This document shows, piece after piece, positions 18,975 through 28,203 of a DNA stretch of 64,000 bases. How positions within the stretch are numbered: position 1 is the first letter of the stretch; every line of letters starts with the position of its first letter. Where the stretch lies: NCBI RefSeq assembly GCF_034653275.1, contig NZ_JAYEES010000002.1, positions 62,001 to 126,000 on the forward strand. The letters are read 5' to 3'. A program made the translations under genes and the position numbers. This DNA is from Nitrospirillum sp034653275 (GTDB lineage: Bacteria; Pseudomonadota; Alphaproteobacteria; Azospirillales; Azospirillaceae). The notes below the pieces were generated by a model. It was not told the origin of the DNA, made no database searches, and saw only the letters and a program-made list of their open reading frames with translations.

Positions 18975-19885
18975 GACGCCACCGTCAGGCCGGCGCCGGC
19001 CGCAGCGTAGCGCAAGTGGCGCAGGCCCATCTCGCCGTACTGGCGCGGGTCGGCTTTGGCGGGATCCTGCTCCGCCTCAATGATGACCCAGCCGGCATAG
19101 CCGATGTCGGCCAAGGCGCGCATGACGGCGGCATAGTCCAGGCGGCCGTCGCCCGGTACCGTGAACATGCCGTCCAACACGCCATCCAGGAAGCTGCCGC
19201 CCCGGTCCCTCAGGGCCTGGAACACGGACTGGCGCACGTCCTTGCAATGGACATGGGCGACGCGGGCGGGGTGGGCGCGGATGACCTCCACCGCGTCGAT
19301 GCCGCCCAGGGCGGCGTGGCCGGTGTCCACCGTCAGGCCGACGGACGGGCCGGTATGGGCCAGGAACTGGGCCAGATCGTCCGGCCGTTCCACCACCGTG
19401 CCCAGATGGTGGTGATAGGCGAAGCGCAGCCCCTGCCCCGCGATATAGTCGGCGACCTCGGTCAGGCGCCGGCCGAAGACGGCCCACCCGTCCGCGTCCA
19501 GCCGGGGCGTCTCCGCCAACGGGCGGGCGCGGTCGCCATGGATGGCGTTGCTGGTCTCGGCATGGACGAAGACGGTGCTGCCCATGGCCTTCAGCAGGGC
19601 CAGGTGCCCCTGCAGGGCGGCGATCTCGGCCGCCGCGTCATGGGCCAGCAGGTTGCCACTGTACCAGCCGCCCACCAGGTCCAGCCCATGGCCGGCCAGC
19701 AGGGGCTTCAGCGCCTGCGGATCGCGGGGGAATTTGCCGCCCAGTTCGATGCCGCTGAACCCGATGGCGCGGGCGTCGGCCAGCACCGTTTCCACCGGCG
19801 TCGCCCCACCCAGTTCGGGCATGTCGTCGTTGATCCAGGCGATGGGACTGACGCCGAAGCGAATGGACCCTAAGCGGGTAGACAT
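18971..19885 (-). CDS. iolE: Inosose dehydratase
   Basis: A 304-residue TIM-barrel protein of the xylose-isomerase/AP-endonuclease superfamily. It dehydrates scyllo-inosose to 3D-trihydroxycyclohexane-1,2-dione. The N-terminus FGVSPIAWINDDMPELGG is highly characteristic of IolE. GFSGIELGGKFPRD, VGGWYSGNLLAHDA, and VDTGHAALGGID with AHVHCKDVR carry expected metal ligands. The ATG follows a strong AGGGAGG site that overlaps the end of iolD, leaving a 14-bp gap. The product is the substrate of IolD, encoded immediately upstream. Confidence 0.95.
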   Translation of the reverse strand: MSTRLGSIRFGVSPIAWINDDMPELGGATPVETVLADARAIGFSGIELGGKFPRDPQALKPLLAGHGLDLVGGWYSGNLLAHDAAAEIAALQGHLALLKAMGSTVFVHAETSNAIHGDRARPLAETPRLDADGWAVFGRRLTEVADYIAGQGLRFAYHHHLGTVVERPDDLAQFLAHTGPSVGLTVDTGHAALGGIDAVEVIRAHPARVAHVHCKDVRQSVFQALRDRGGSFLDGVLDGMFTVPGDGRLDYAAVMRALADIGYAGWVIIEAEQDPAKADPRQYGEMGLRHLRYAAAGAGLTVAS

Positions 19886-19899
19886 GGGGGCTGACCTCC

Positions 19900-21756
19900 C
19901 TAACGTTGGTCTTTTGTCTTCTCGTCATACGCCGCACGGGCCTGGCGGACGGCCGCGCGGTCGGACACCTCGGGCACCGCCACGTCCCACCAGGCGCCGC
20001 CGGCGGCGGTGGACACGGCCGGGTCGGTGTCGATGACGATGACGTGCACGCCCGTGCCCGACCGCGCCTCGGCCAGGGCGGCCTCCAGTCCAGCGATATC
20101 CGCCACCTTGCGCGCCGCAGCACCCAGGCTGGCGGCGTGGGCGGCGAAGTCGATGACCGGCAGGGCCGCGTGGCGCGCGTCGGCCAGCAAATTGTTGAAG
20201 GGCGCGCCGCCGGTGGCCCGCTGCAAGCGGTTGATACAGCCGTAGCCACGGTTGTCCAGCACGGTGATGGTCAGCTTCAGGCCCAGCATGACGGCCGTGG
20301 CGATCTCGGAATTCATCATGAGATAACTGCCGTCGCCCACCACGACGTGAACGTCGCGCGCCGGCTCCGCCATCTTCACGCCCAGACCGCCGGCGATCTC
20401 ATAGCCCATGCAGGAATAGCCGTATTCCACGTGGTAGCCGCCGGGCCGCCGCACCCGCCACAGCTTGTGCAATTCCCCCGGCAGGCCACCAGCGGCGCAG
20501 ACCACCACAGCGTCCTCCCCCACCTGACGCCACACGGCGCCCAGCACCTGGGCATCCGTGGGCAAGGCCTCGGCGTCGCCCCTGGGGGCTGCCGTCGCCG
20601 CCTGCCAAGCCTCCTCCCAAGCCCGTGCCGGGGCCGCCAGTACCTGCGTCCACTCCGCCGGGACCCGCCAGCCGGCCAGCAGCGGCGCCAGGGCGGCCAG
20701 CACGGCGCCGGCATCGCCCACCACGCCCACGGCGCCCTGCTTGGCCGCGTCATGGGCCGAGACGTTGACCTGCACCAGCGTGCGCGCGGCACCCCGGAAC
20801 AGGGCGCGGGAACCGGTGGTGAAGTCCTGAAGGCGCGTGCCGATGCCGATGACCAAGTCCGCCTCGGACGCCGCCGCGTTGGCCACGCCGGTGCCGGTGA
20901 CGCCCACGGCGCCCAGATTGGACGGATGATCCCAGGGCAACGCCCCCTTGCCCGCCTGCGTCTCCGCCACCGGAACGCCGGTGGCCGCCGCCAGGTCGGC
21001 CAGCAGGGTTTCCGCGCCGGCGTACAGTACGCCGCCGCCGGCGATGATCAAGGGCCGCCGCGCGGCCCGGATGCGCACCACCAGATCCGCCAGATCGAAG
21101 GGATCGGCCGGCGGGCGGCGGAACCGCCACAGGCGGGGGGCGAAGAAATCCTCCGGATAGTCCCAGGCCTCAGCCTGCACATCCTGGCAGAAGGCCAGGG
21201 TGACGGCGCCGCAGGCGGCCGGATCGGTCAGCACCGCCATGGCCTTGGGCAGGGCGTCCAGAATCTGCTCGGGCCGCGTCAGACGGTCGAAATAGCGTGA
21301 CACCGGCCGGAAGCAGTCGTTGGCCGACACGGTGCCGTCGCCGAAATCCTCGATCTGCTGCAATACCGGATCCGGCCGGCGGGTGGCATAGACATCACCC
21401 GGCAGGAACAGCACGGGCAGGCGGTTGACATGGGCCAGCGCGGCCGCCGTCACCATGTTGGTGGCGCCCGGCCCGATGGAGGTGGTGCAGACCATGGCCC
21501 GCCGGCGGCGCGCCTGCTTGGCGAAGGCGATGGCGGCGTGGGCCATGGCCTGCTCGTTATGGGCGCGATAGGTCGGCAGGGCGTCCTGGCTGGCCTGCAA
21601 GGCCTCCCCCAATCCCGCCACGTTGCCATGGCCGAAGATGGCCCAGCAGCCGGCGAAGTAGGGCGCCGGCTGTCCATCGGCCCCCTCGACCCGTTGCGCC
21701 GCCAAATGGCGCACCATCGCCTGGGCCGCCGTCAGGCGCAGGGTCCCGGCGGTCAC
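19900..21756 (-). CDS. iolD: 3D-(3,5/4)-trihydroxycyclohexane-1,2-dione hydrolase (TPP-dependent)
   Basis: A 618-residue thiamine-diphosphate enzyme of the acetolactate synthase fold that cleaves the cyclic dione to 5-deoxy-glucuronate. The N-terminal domain has YRAHNEQAMAHAAIAF with the catalytic Glu. The middle domain (about 205-340) has IAGGGVLYAGAE. The C-terminal domain has VVGDGSYLMMNSEIAT, the GDG...N motif that binds Mg-TPP. The start is a GTG overlapping the iolC stop (GTGA), implying coupled translation. Length matches IolD rather than acetolactate synthase, and the inositol operon confirms the assignment. Confidence 0.95.
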   Translation of the reverse strand: MTAGTLRLTAAQAMVRHLAAQRVEGADGQPAPYFAGCWAIFGHGNVAGLGEALQASQDALPTYRAHNEQAMAHAAIAFAKQARRRRAMVCTTSIGPGATNMVTAAALAHVNRLPVLFLPGDVYATRRPDPVLQQIEDFGDGTVSANDCFRPVSRYFDRLTRPEQILDALPKAMAVLTDPAACGAVTLAFCQDVQAEAWDYPEDFFAPRLWRFRRPPADPFDLADLVVRIRAARRPLIIAGGGVLYAGAETLLADLAAATGVPVAETQAGKGALPWDHPSNLGAVGVTGTGVANAAASEADLVIGIGTRLQDFTTGSRALFRGAARTLVQVNVSAHDAAKQGAVGVVGDAGAVLAALAPLLAGWRVPAEWTQVLAAPARAWEEAWQAATAAPRGDAEALPTDAQVLGAVWRQVGEDAVVVCAAGGLPGELHKLWRVRRPGGYHVEYGYSCMGYEIAGGLGVKMAEPARDVHVVVGDGSYLMMNSEIATAVMLGLKLTITVLDNRGYGCINRLQRATGGAPFNNLLADARHAALPVIDFAAHAASLGAAARKVADIAGLEAALAEARSGTGVHVIVIDTDPAVSTAAGGAWWDVAVPEVSDRAAVRQARAAYDEKTKDQR

Positions 21757-23708
21757 TTGCCCCCACCCCAGGCCACGGCCGCGCGGGCCTGTCGCCAGGC
21801 GTCCACCAGGGTCTTCAGCTTGCCCGCCATCATGGCCACCACCTGTTCATCGTCCAGCCGGTTGGCAAGCCAGCCGCGCGCGACATCATAGAAGATGGTC
21901 CGCCCGACGGCGAAGCCCTTGACGATGCCCGACGGGGCCGCCGCCTGGAAGGAGGCCAGCAACTCCTCCTCCGGCGCGGACAGGCCCAGCAGCACCACGC
22001 CCCGGCAATAGGGGTCGTTTTCCAGCACCGCCCCCTCGATGTTACGCCAGGCCTCGGGGTTGGTCACCGGTTCCAGCTTCCACCAGTCGGGCTTGATGCC
22101 CAGGGCGTACAGGCGGCGGATAGCGCGGGCCACCGTCAGGGCGTCGACGCTGGATCCGGCCGGCACGATCAATTCGACCAGCAGCTCATGCCGCGTCTTG
22201 CGGCAGGCGTCGAACAGGCGCAGCAGCTGCCGTTCCTGCCGGTCGCGCAGGTCGGCGGCATCATCCGGATGATAGAAGACCAGGCATTTCACCACATGGT
22301 GCAGCGGCCATTCCGCCAGTTCCGTCGCCACGTCGGCGGAGCTTTCGAACACCAGCGGGCGGGACTTGGGCTCCTCGATCGGCCGGCCGATCCAATAGGC
22401 GTCGTCGGCGGAACTGGCCAGGGCATCGAAGCCGTAGCGGCCGTCCAGCAGCAGGCCGAAGCGGTCGTCGCCGCCGGCCACCGTCTCCACCGCCCGCAGG
22501 GCCAGTATCTTGAACGCCGGGATTCGGGCCGGGTCGGCGCCCAGCTCCCGCACCAGGTCCTCGAACTGGCTGCGGTGGTCCACAGCCAACACGGTCAGCT
22601 CGTCATAGCGGTGCCGCCGGGTGGTGGCCCAGTGGATGTGTTCCAGCTCGGCGCTGTCGCGCAGGCGGTGGGGCAGGCTGGGTTGGGCCAGGAACCATTC
22701 CAGTTCCGGCCAGGTGGGCATGGCAGGGGCGCAGCCGTGGCGCGACACGACGATGGCGCCGCAGGCGTTGCCCCAGGCGCAGCACCGTTCCAGCGGCTCA
22801 TCCCGCAACCAGCCGCGCAGGAAGCCCGCCATGAAGGCGTCGCCGGCGCCCAGGACGTTGAACACCTCCACCGGGAAGCCGGGCACCACGACGCCGTCCG
22901 CCAGGCTGGCCGGAATGGCGCCGGGGAAGGCGGTGCAGCCGCCCGCCCCCTGCTTGCAGACGATGAGGGCGCCGGTCAGGGCGCGGATGGCGCCCAGCGC
23001 CGCCAGCGTGTCGGTCACGCCGCCCAAGATATGGATTTCCTCCTCCGTGCCGACGATCAGGTCGCACAGGGGCAACACCTCGCGCAGGCGCTGGGTGACG
23101 CCCTCGTGCGCGACGAAGCGGTCCTCGCCCCGGTCGCGGCCGGCCAGGCCCCACAGCACCGGGCGGTAGTCGATGTCGAACACGACGCGGCCGCCATTCT
23201 CCTTCACCAGCCGCGCCGCCGCCACGCTGGCGGCGAAGGCTTGGGGCCGCGACAGGTGGGTGCCGTTGATCAGCACCGCGCCGGTGTGGCGCAGCCAGTC
23301 GCGGTCCAGGTCCGCCACGTCCAGCGCCATGTCGGCGCAGTTCTCGCGATAGAAGATCAGGGGGAAGTTTTCCCGATCGCGGATGCCCAGCACCACCAGG
23401 GCGGTCAGCCGGTCGGGGTCGGAGACGACGCCGGTGACGTCCACCCCTTCCCGCTCCAGCTCTTCCCGGATGAAGCGGCCCATGTGGTCCGCCCCCACCC
23501 GGGTGATGAGGCCCGTGCGCAGGCCCAGGCGTGCGCCGCCGGCCGCGGTGTTGGTGGGACTGCCGCCCAGGTACTTGGCGAAGGACGCCATGTCCTCCAG
23601 CCGACCACCGACCTGCTGGCCGTATAGGTCGACGCTGGATCGGCCGATGGCGATCAGGTCCAGCGACTTGGGAAGGGTTTGGACGGGGGATTGCGCAGAA
23701 GACGCCAT
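21753..23708 (-). CDS. iolC: 5-dehydro-2-deoxygluconokinase fused to a C-terminal DUF2090 (aldolase-like) domain
   Basis: A 651-residue fusion protein. Residues about 15-330 are a PfkB/ribokinase domain (DLIAIGRSSVDLYGQQVGG, FAKYLGGSPTNTAAG, and NVLGAGDAFMAGFLRGW with the catalytic Asp). It phosphorylates 2-deoxy-5-keto-gluconate. Residues about 345-640 (DELTVLAVDHRSQFEDLV, PLVFESSADV, LLRLFDACRKTRHELLVELI, VVLLGLSAP) match DUF2090, a class I aldolase-like TIM barrel fused to IolC in many proteobacteria. It may perform the IolJ step, splitting the phosphorylated product. The ATG at 23708 is chosen because the upstream extension has no domain content and would run into the operator and the rpiR gene. 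Confidence 0.93.
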   Translation of the reverse strand: MASSAQSPVQTLPKSLDLIAIGRSSVDLYGQQVGGRLEDMASFAKYLGGSPTNTAAGGARLGLRTGLITRVGADHMGRFIREELEREGVDVTGVVSDPDRLTALVVLGIRDRENFPLIFYRENCADMALDVADLDRDWLRHTGAVLINGTHLSRPQAFAASVAAARLVKENGGRVVFDIDYRPVLWGLAGRDRGEDRFVAHEGVTQRLREVLPLCDLIVGTEEEIHILGGVTDTLAALGAIRALTGALIVCKQGAGGCTAFPGAIPASLADGVVVPGFPVEVFNVLGAGDAFMAGFLRGWLRDEPLERCCAWGNACGAIVVSRHGCAPAMPTWPELEWFLAQPSLPHRLRDSAELEHIHWATTRRHRYDELTVLAVDHRSQFEDLVRELGADPARIPAFKILALRAVETVAGGDDRFGLLLDGRYGFDALASSADDAYWIGRPIEEPKSRPLVFESSADVATELAEWPLHHVVKCLVFYHPDDAADLRDRQERQLLRLFDACRKTRHELLVELIVPAGSSVDALTVARAIRRLYALGIKPDWWKLEPVTNPEAWRNIEGAVLENDPYCRGVVLLGLSAPEEELLASFQAAAPSGIVKGFAVGRTIFYDVARGWLANRLDDEQVVAMMAGKLKTLVDAWRQARAAVAWGGGK

Positions 23709-23751
23709 GCCGGTTCCAGCCTTGGGGGCGCCGGATCGGCGCCCGATAGAA

Positions 23752-23767
23752 TGGAACATATATTCCA
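23752..23767. promoter_or_regulatory. Putative IolR operator upstream of iolC (GGAA-N6-TTCC)
   Basis: TGGAA (23752-23756), CATATA, TTCCA (23763-23767) form a perfect 5-bp inverted repeat with a 6-bp spacer, 44 bp before the iolC start. From memory, the RpiR-type IolR of Sinorhizobium meliloti recognises GGAA-N6-TTCC. The RpiR-family gene next door makes it the likely binder. Confidence 0.65.
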
Positions 23768-23805
23768 CGTTTCCGGTTTTTGTAAATAACGTATCGCCAA
23801 ATAGG

Positions 23806-24693
23806 TCAGGCTTTCCGGCGGCGGGGTCGCGACACCCCCTTGGCGCCCACCCGCTCGCGCTCGAACGCCAGGCTGATAACCAGGGTTTGCGCCAGACACA
23901 GCGAGGCCGCCAGCGAGCGGAAGCCGCGCACCTCGGACTCGCGCACTTGCAGGACATGGGCCGCCATCTTGGCCATGGGGCTCACCAGGCTGTCGGTGAT
24001 GGTCAGGACCTTGGCGCCGGCGGCGACGGCGGCCTCGACGGCATGCATCGTTTCCTCGGCATAAGGGTGATAGCTGACGGCGATCAGCAGGTCGGTTTCC
24101 CCGACCGCGCCCATCTGCTGGCTGGTCAGGCCGCCCACGCCATCGACGAAGATGGTGCGCTTGCCCACCTGTTGGAATGAATATGCCAAATATGACGCCA
24201 CCGGGAACGCGCGCCGGAAGCCCATGACGTATAGGATCTGCGCCTGGTCGATCAGTTTCACGGCGCGCGCGAGGTCGGCCTTGGTCATGGTCTGGCCCAG
24301 GTTTTCCAGCGCCAGCGTGTCGCGTTCCACGAATTCCGCCAGCAGGTCACTGTCGTCGCCAGCCCCCGCCTGGTGGTCCAGGGCGGCGTTGAATTGGCGC
24401 ACGCGCTCGCCATAGCCCAGGGCGGTGTGGTTGGCCAGCAGGCCGTCGCGCAGCAGGCGCTGCATGGGCATGGCGCCGGAATAGCCCAGCGCCTTGGCGA
24501 AGCGGACAATGGCCGAGGGCTGGACGCCCGACCGCTCCGCCACCACGGCGAGTGTCTCCAGCGCCAGATCGTCCGGATGGTCCAGGACGAAGCGGGCGAT
24601 CTGCTGCAGCCGCTTGCTGAAGGTGTCGTAGCGTTCCAATATGGCGGCCCGCAGTTCCTCGGCCGTGCGCGGCACGGTGGCACTCCCCGTCAT
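23806..24693 (-). CDS. RpiR/MurR-family transcriptional regulator (IolR-like)
   Basis: A 295-residue regulator. Residues about 10-85 are the RpiR helix-turn-helix domain (ARFVLDHPDDLALETLAVVAE and VQPSAIVRFAKALGYSG). Residues 130-265 are a SIS domain (LYVMGFRRAFPVASYLAYS, LIAVSYHPYAEETMHAV, LTITDSLVSPMAK) that would bind a phosphorylated inositol breakdown product. It sits between iolCDEB and idhA, and inverted repeats lie on both sides of the gene. The start is preceded by GGAGGGG. The RpiR-type IolR of rhizobia is the best functional model; B. subtilis IolR belongs to a different family. Confidence 0.9.
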   Translation of the reverse strand: MTGSATVPRTAEELRAAILERYDTFSKRLQQIARFVLDHPDDLALETLAVVAERSGVQPSAIVRFAKALGYSGAMPMQRLLRDGLLANHTALGYGERVRQFNAALDHQAGAGDDSDLLAEFVERDTLALENLGQTMTKADLARAVKLIDQAQILYVMGFRRAFPVASYLAYSFQQVGKRTIFVDGVGGLTSQQMGAVGETDLLIAVSYHPYAEETMHAVEAAVAAGAKVLTITDSLVSPMAKMAAHVLQVRESEVRGFRSLAASLCLAQTLVISLAFERERVGAKGVSRPRRRKA

Positions 24694-24773
24694 TGCCCCT
24701 CCAAAATCCTATGTGGCCCCAGAATAGACGCTCACCGGGTGAAGGCAACGCCACCCGGCGTTATGGATATTCC

Positions 24774-24793
24774 ATCATACCCCATGGTATGAT
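24774..24793. promoter_or_regulatory. Perfect 8-bp inverted repeat in the rpiR-idhA divergent promoter
   Basis: ATCATACC (24774-24781) and GGTATGAT (24786-24793) flank CCAT. ATTCCAT occurs on both sides in direct orientation (24769-24775 and 24800-24806). The cluster lies 80 bp upstream of the rpiR start and 89 bp upstream of the idhA start. It probably serves both promoters as operator for the RpiR regulator or another factor. Confidence 0.6.
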
Positions 24794-24881
24794 ATTTTCA
24801 TTCCATAATGTGTTGATGACCGCCCCACTGGTGCCGAAAAAGCCCGCCAGCCGGGCGGCCGGGCCTTGACAGGGAGCCTGC

Positions 24882-25877
24882 ATGTTCGACATCGCCATTC
24901 TGGGCGCCGGCCGTATCGGCCGCATCCACGCCCGCAACGTCGCGGCCCACCCGGCCCTGCGCCTGAAGTACGTCACCGACCCCAACACAGCGGCCAGCGA
25001 CGCCGTGGCGGCGGAAACGGGCGCCGCGGTCACCGACCTGGACACGGTCCTGGCGGACGAGGGTGTGCGGGGCGTGATCATCGCCAGTTCCACCGACCTG
25101 CACCTGGACCAGGCCGCCCGCGCTGTCACGGCCGGCAAGGCCGTGCTGTGCGAGAAGCCGCTGGACATGGATCTGGCGCGCGCCCAGGCCGCCGCGCCCG
25201 TCCTGGGTGGCGACGTTCCCCTGATGCTGGGTTTCAACCGCCGCTTCGACCCGCACTTCGCCACCTTGAAGGCCCGACTCGAGGCCGGCGCCGTGGGGGT
25301 GCTGGAAACCCTGCAGATCACCAGCCATGACCCGGCCCCGCCGCCCGTCAGCTACATCAAGGTGTCCGGCGGGCTGTTCAAGGACATGGCCATCCACGAT
25401 TTCGACATGGCCCGCTGGCTGCTGGGCGAACCGGTGGTGGAGGTCTACGCCGCCGCCAGCTGCCTGGTGGATCCGGCCATCGCCGCCGCCGGCGATGTCG
25501 ATACCGCCAAGACCATCCTGCGCACCGCCACGGGCAAGCTGTGCGTCATCAGCAACAGCCGCCGGTCCGGCTACGGCTATGACCAGCGTATCGAGGCATT
25601 CGGCTCCAAGGGCCTGCTGCGCGCCGACAACATCCTGGAGAGCAGCGTTTCCACCTGGGGCGGCGCCGGCGGCAACCCCGGCACGGCCAGCGACGCCTTC
25701 CAGAACTTCTTCCTGGACCGCTATGCCGAGGCCTACCGGCAAGAGGTGGTCCATTTCGCCGAGATCCTGGCCGGCACGGCCAAACCCGGCGTGGGGTATG
25801 CCGACGGCGTGGCGGCATTGGCCCTGGCGGAGGCCGCCGCCCGGTCCGCCGCCACCGGCCAGGCCGTGCGCCTATGA
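24882..25877 (+). CDS. idhA: myo-Inositol 2-dehydrogenase
   Basis: A 331-residue Gfo/Idh/MocA-family oxidoreductase catalysing NAD-dependent oxidation of inositol to scyllo-inosose, the first step feeding IolE, IolD and IolB. The N-terminus has the nucleotide-binding GAGRIGRIHARN, then VLCEKPLDMD with the conserved EKP lysine. The catalytic stretch KDMAIHDFDMARWLLGE has the D...H pair near residues 168-172. GFNRRFDPHF is typical of IolG/IdhA. It is preceded by GGGAG. Its stop overlaps the start of the APC permease, heading a rightward operon. scyllo-Inositol or a related polyol as substrate is possible. Confidence 0.92.
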   Translation: MFDIAILGAGRIGRIHARNVAAHPALRLKYVTDPNTAASDAVAAETGAAVTDLDTVLADEGVRGVIIASSTDLHLDQAARAVTAGKAVLCEKPLDMDLARAQAAAPVLGGDVPLMLGFNRRFDPHFATLKARLEAGAVGVLETLQITSHDPAPPPVSYIKVSGGLFKDMAIHDFDMARWLLGEPVVEVYAAASCLVDPAIAAAGDVDTAKTILRTATGKLCVISNSRRSGYGYDQRIEAFGSKGLLRADNILESSVSTWGGAGGNPGTASDAFQNFFLDRYAEAYRQEVVHFAEILAGTAKPGVGYADGVAALALAEAAARSAATGQAVRL

Positions 25878-27268
25878 TGACGGCGGCGGAGCCTTCTTCA
25901 GCCCCGGCCTTGAAACCGGTCCGCGGCATCGGCCTGGGTGGCGGCCTGGCCGCCAACATCCTGAACATGGTGGGCATCGGCCCCTTCATCACCATACCGC
26001 TGGCCATTTCCGCCATGGGCGGGCCACAGGCCATGCTGGGCTGGCTGCTCGGGGCCGTGTTGTGCGCCTATGACGGCCTGGTGTGGGCGGAGCTGGGATC
26101 CGCCTTCCCCCGCTCCGGCGGGCCCTACCATTACCTGCTGCACGCCTTCGGACCCGCCCGCCTGGGCCGGCTGTTCAGCTTCCTCTATCTGTGGCAGTCG
26201 CTGCTGATCGGCCCCCTGTCCATCGCCTCGGGCACCGTGGGCCTGGCGCAGTACGCCAGCTTCCTGGCCCCGGACATGAAGCCCTGGCACATGATGGCCA
26301 TCGCGGCGGCCGTCTGCCTGGTGAACACCGCCCTGTTGTACCGCGACATCCGCTCCATCCAGCGCCTGTCCATCGCCATCACCGTGGTGGTGGTGGCCGC
26401 GTGCCTGTGGATCGTGTTCAGCGGCGCCCTGCATTTCGACGCCAGGCTGGCCTTCGACTTCCCTGACGGGGCGTTCAGGCCCACCGGCGCCTTTTGGATG
26501 GGCATGGGCTCGGCCACCCTGATCGCCGTCTATGATTACGGCGGCTACAACAACGTCTGCATGATCGGGGAGGAGATAAAGAACCCCGGCCGCACCATCC
26601 CCCGCGCCGTGCTGCTGTCCATCGCCATCGTGGCCTTGCTGTACCTGGGCCTGAATCTGTCCATCCTGGGCACCTTGCCCTGGCAGACGGCGCAGAAGTC
26701 CAGCGCCGTGGTGGCGGACTTCATGCAGGTGATCTACGGCCACTGGGGCGGCGTGGTCGTCTCCGTCCTCATCCTGATCGCCAGCTGGGGGTCGGCGCTG
26801 GTGGTGCTGCTGGGCTTCTCCCGCGTGCCCTACACGGCGGCGGTGGACGGGCGCTTCTTCAAGCCCTTCGCCCGGCTGCATCCCACGGGCCGCTTCCCCA
26901 CCGTGTCGCTGCTGTTCATGGGCGTGGCCTCGGCCATCGCCTGCTTCTTCTCGCTGGCCGACCTGATCGCCGTGCTGATCGTCATCCAGACCCTGTTCCA
27001 GTTCACCGCCCAATGCGTGGCCGTGGTCATGCTGCGCCGGCAGGGGGCGGCCCAGGGTGCGACTGCCCCGGGACAGTTCCGCATGCCGCTGTACCCCTTG
27101 CCCGTCATCATCACCATCGCCGGCTGGCTGTACATCGTCGCCACCAGCCAGCCCCGGCACATCGCCATCGGTATCGGCATGCTGGCCCTGGGCGTGGCGA
27201 TCTACCTGGCGCAATCCCGGCGCGAGGGGGCCTGGCCCTTCCGGGTGCCGGCCTGGCGGGCGCCATGA
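25874..27268 (+). CDS. APC-superfamily permease
   Basis: A 464-residue integral inner-membrane protein with about 12 predicted helices and APC-superfamily features: GGLAANILNMVGIGPFITIP in helix 1, GAVLCAYDGLVWAELGSAFPRSGGPYHYL, and DYGGYNNVCMIGEEIKNPGRTIPRA around helices 6-7. Most relatives carry amino acids or polyamines. Here it overlaps idhA by four bases and the following kinase by four bases, so it is translationally coupled to sugar/inositol genes and no other transporter is present in the operon. Transport of inositol or an inositol-derived compound is therefore an inference worth testing; an amino compound remains the conservative guess. Confidence 0.88.
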   Translation: MMTAAEPSSAPALKPVRGIGLGGGLAANILNMVGIGPFITIPLAISAMGGPQAMLGWLLGAVLCAYDGLVWAELGSAFPRSGGPYHYLLHAFGPARLGRLFSFLYLWQSLLIGPLSIASGTVGLAQYASFLAPDMKPWHMMAIAAAVCLVNTALLYRDIRSIQRLSIAITVVVVAACLWIVFSGALHFDARLAFDFPDGAFRPTGAFWMGMGSATLIAVYDYGGYNNVCMIGEEIKNPGRTIPRAVLLSIAIVALLYLGLNLSILGTLPWQTAQKSSAVVADFMQVIYGHWGGVVVSVLILIASWGSALVVLLGFSRVPYTAAVDGRFFKPFARLHPTGRFPTVSLLFMGVASAIACFFSLADLIAVLIVIQTLFQFTAQCVAVVMLRRQGAAQGATAPGQFRMPLYPLPVIITIAGWLYIVATSQPRHIAIGIGMLALGVAIYLAQSRREGAWPFRVPAWRAP

Positions 27269-28203
27269 CCGTGGCCAAGACCCACGACGTGGCCGTGGTC
27301 GGCGAACTGTACATCGACCATGTGCTGAGCGGCTTCACCACCTGGCCCCGGCCGGGGGAGGAGGTGGTGACCGACGCCTACACCCGCGAGGTGGGCGGCG
27401 GGGCCGCCAACACCGCCTGCGGCCTAGCCCGCCTGGGCCGCACGGTCCAGCTGGTGGGCCTGGTGGGCGAGGTGGACGCCGCCTGGTTCCGCCAGCGCCT
27501 GGCCCCTTATGCCCTGGACACCGGCGGCCTGCGCGTCGGTGACGGCGCCACCGGGATCAGCATCAGCGTTTCCACCCGCGAGGACCGGTCCTTCTTCACC
27601 CATATCGGCGTCAACCGCGCCCTGCCGGCCCTGCTGGCCGACCCGGTGACGGTGGCCGGCCTGGCCCGCGCCCGCCATGTCCATTTCGCCCTGCCGCTGG
27701 ATCGCGCGGCGGCGGGCGCCCTGTTGCCCGCCCTGCGGGACGCCGGTTGCACCACTTCGCTGGACGTGGGCTTCCAGCCCGGCTGGCTGCCCGATCCGGC
27801 GAACCACGCCACCTGCCGCGCCGTGGATCACCTGCTGCCCAATGAGAAGGAGGCGGCGCTGTTCTGCGGCAGTGACGCGGCGGAGGATTATCTCACCCTG
27901 GTCCGCCGCCTGGCCCTGCCCAACCCCGTCCTGAAACTGGGACGGCGCGGCGCCATGGGCCTGGACGGCGACGTCACCGTCACCGCGACCCCGCCGGCCG
28001 TGGACGCCATCGACACCACCGGCGCCGGCGACGCCTTCGACGCGGGCTACATCGACGCGCTGCTGGACGGCGCGCCGGTGCTGGAACGCCTGCGCCGCGC
28101 CTGCATTTGCGGCGCCCTGTCCACCCGGGTGGCGGGCGCCTTGGGGGGCATCCCCGACCGAACGGAACTATGGAGCACTTATGAGCAATCCTACCGATCG
28201 TAA
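27265..28203 (+). CDS. PfkB-family carbohydrate kinase
   Basis: A 312-residue ribokinase-like enzyme. The N-terminal substrate-binding region has VGELYIDHVLSGFTTWPRPGEEV and the GG motif GGGAANTACGLARLGR. The C-terminal signature DTTGAGDAFDAGYIDALL contains the catalytic Asp and anion hole. The ATG overlaps the APC permease stop (ATGA), and the end overlaps the GH4 start by 23 bases. The substrate is not deducible from sequence. Pairing with a GH4 enzyme, which acts on 6-phospho-sugars, suggests the kinase phosphorylates an imported glycoside or released sugar first. No phosphotransferase-system gene is visible to do so. Confidence 0.85.
   Translation: MTVAKTHDVAVVGELYIDHVLSGFTTWPRPGEEVVTDAYTREVGGGAANTACGLARLGRTVQLVGLVGEVDAAWFRQRLAPYALDTGGLRVGDGATGISISVSTREDRSFFTHIGVNRALPALLADPVTVAGLARARHVHFALPLDRAAAGALLPALRDAGCTTSLDVGFQPGWLPDPANHATCRAVDHLLPNEKEAALFCGSDAAEDYLTLVRRLALPNPVLKLGRRGAMGLDGDVTVTATPPAVDAIDTTGAGDAFDAGYIDALLDGAPVLERLRRACICGALSTRVAGALGGIPDRTELWSTYEQSYRS

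Noticed and set aside
23709..23957. An N-terminal extension of iolC of about 83 residues
   Set aside because: It would translate the operator and overlap the rpiR gene. IolC homology starts at the ATG at 23708.
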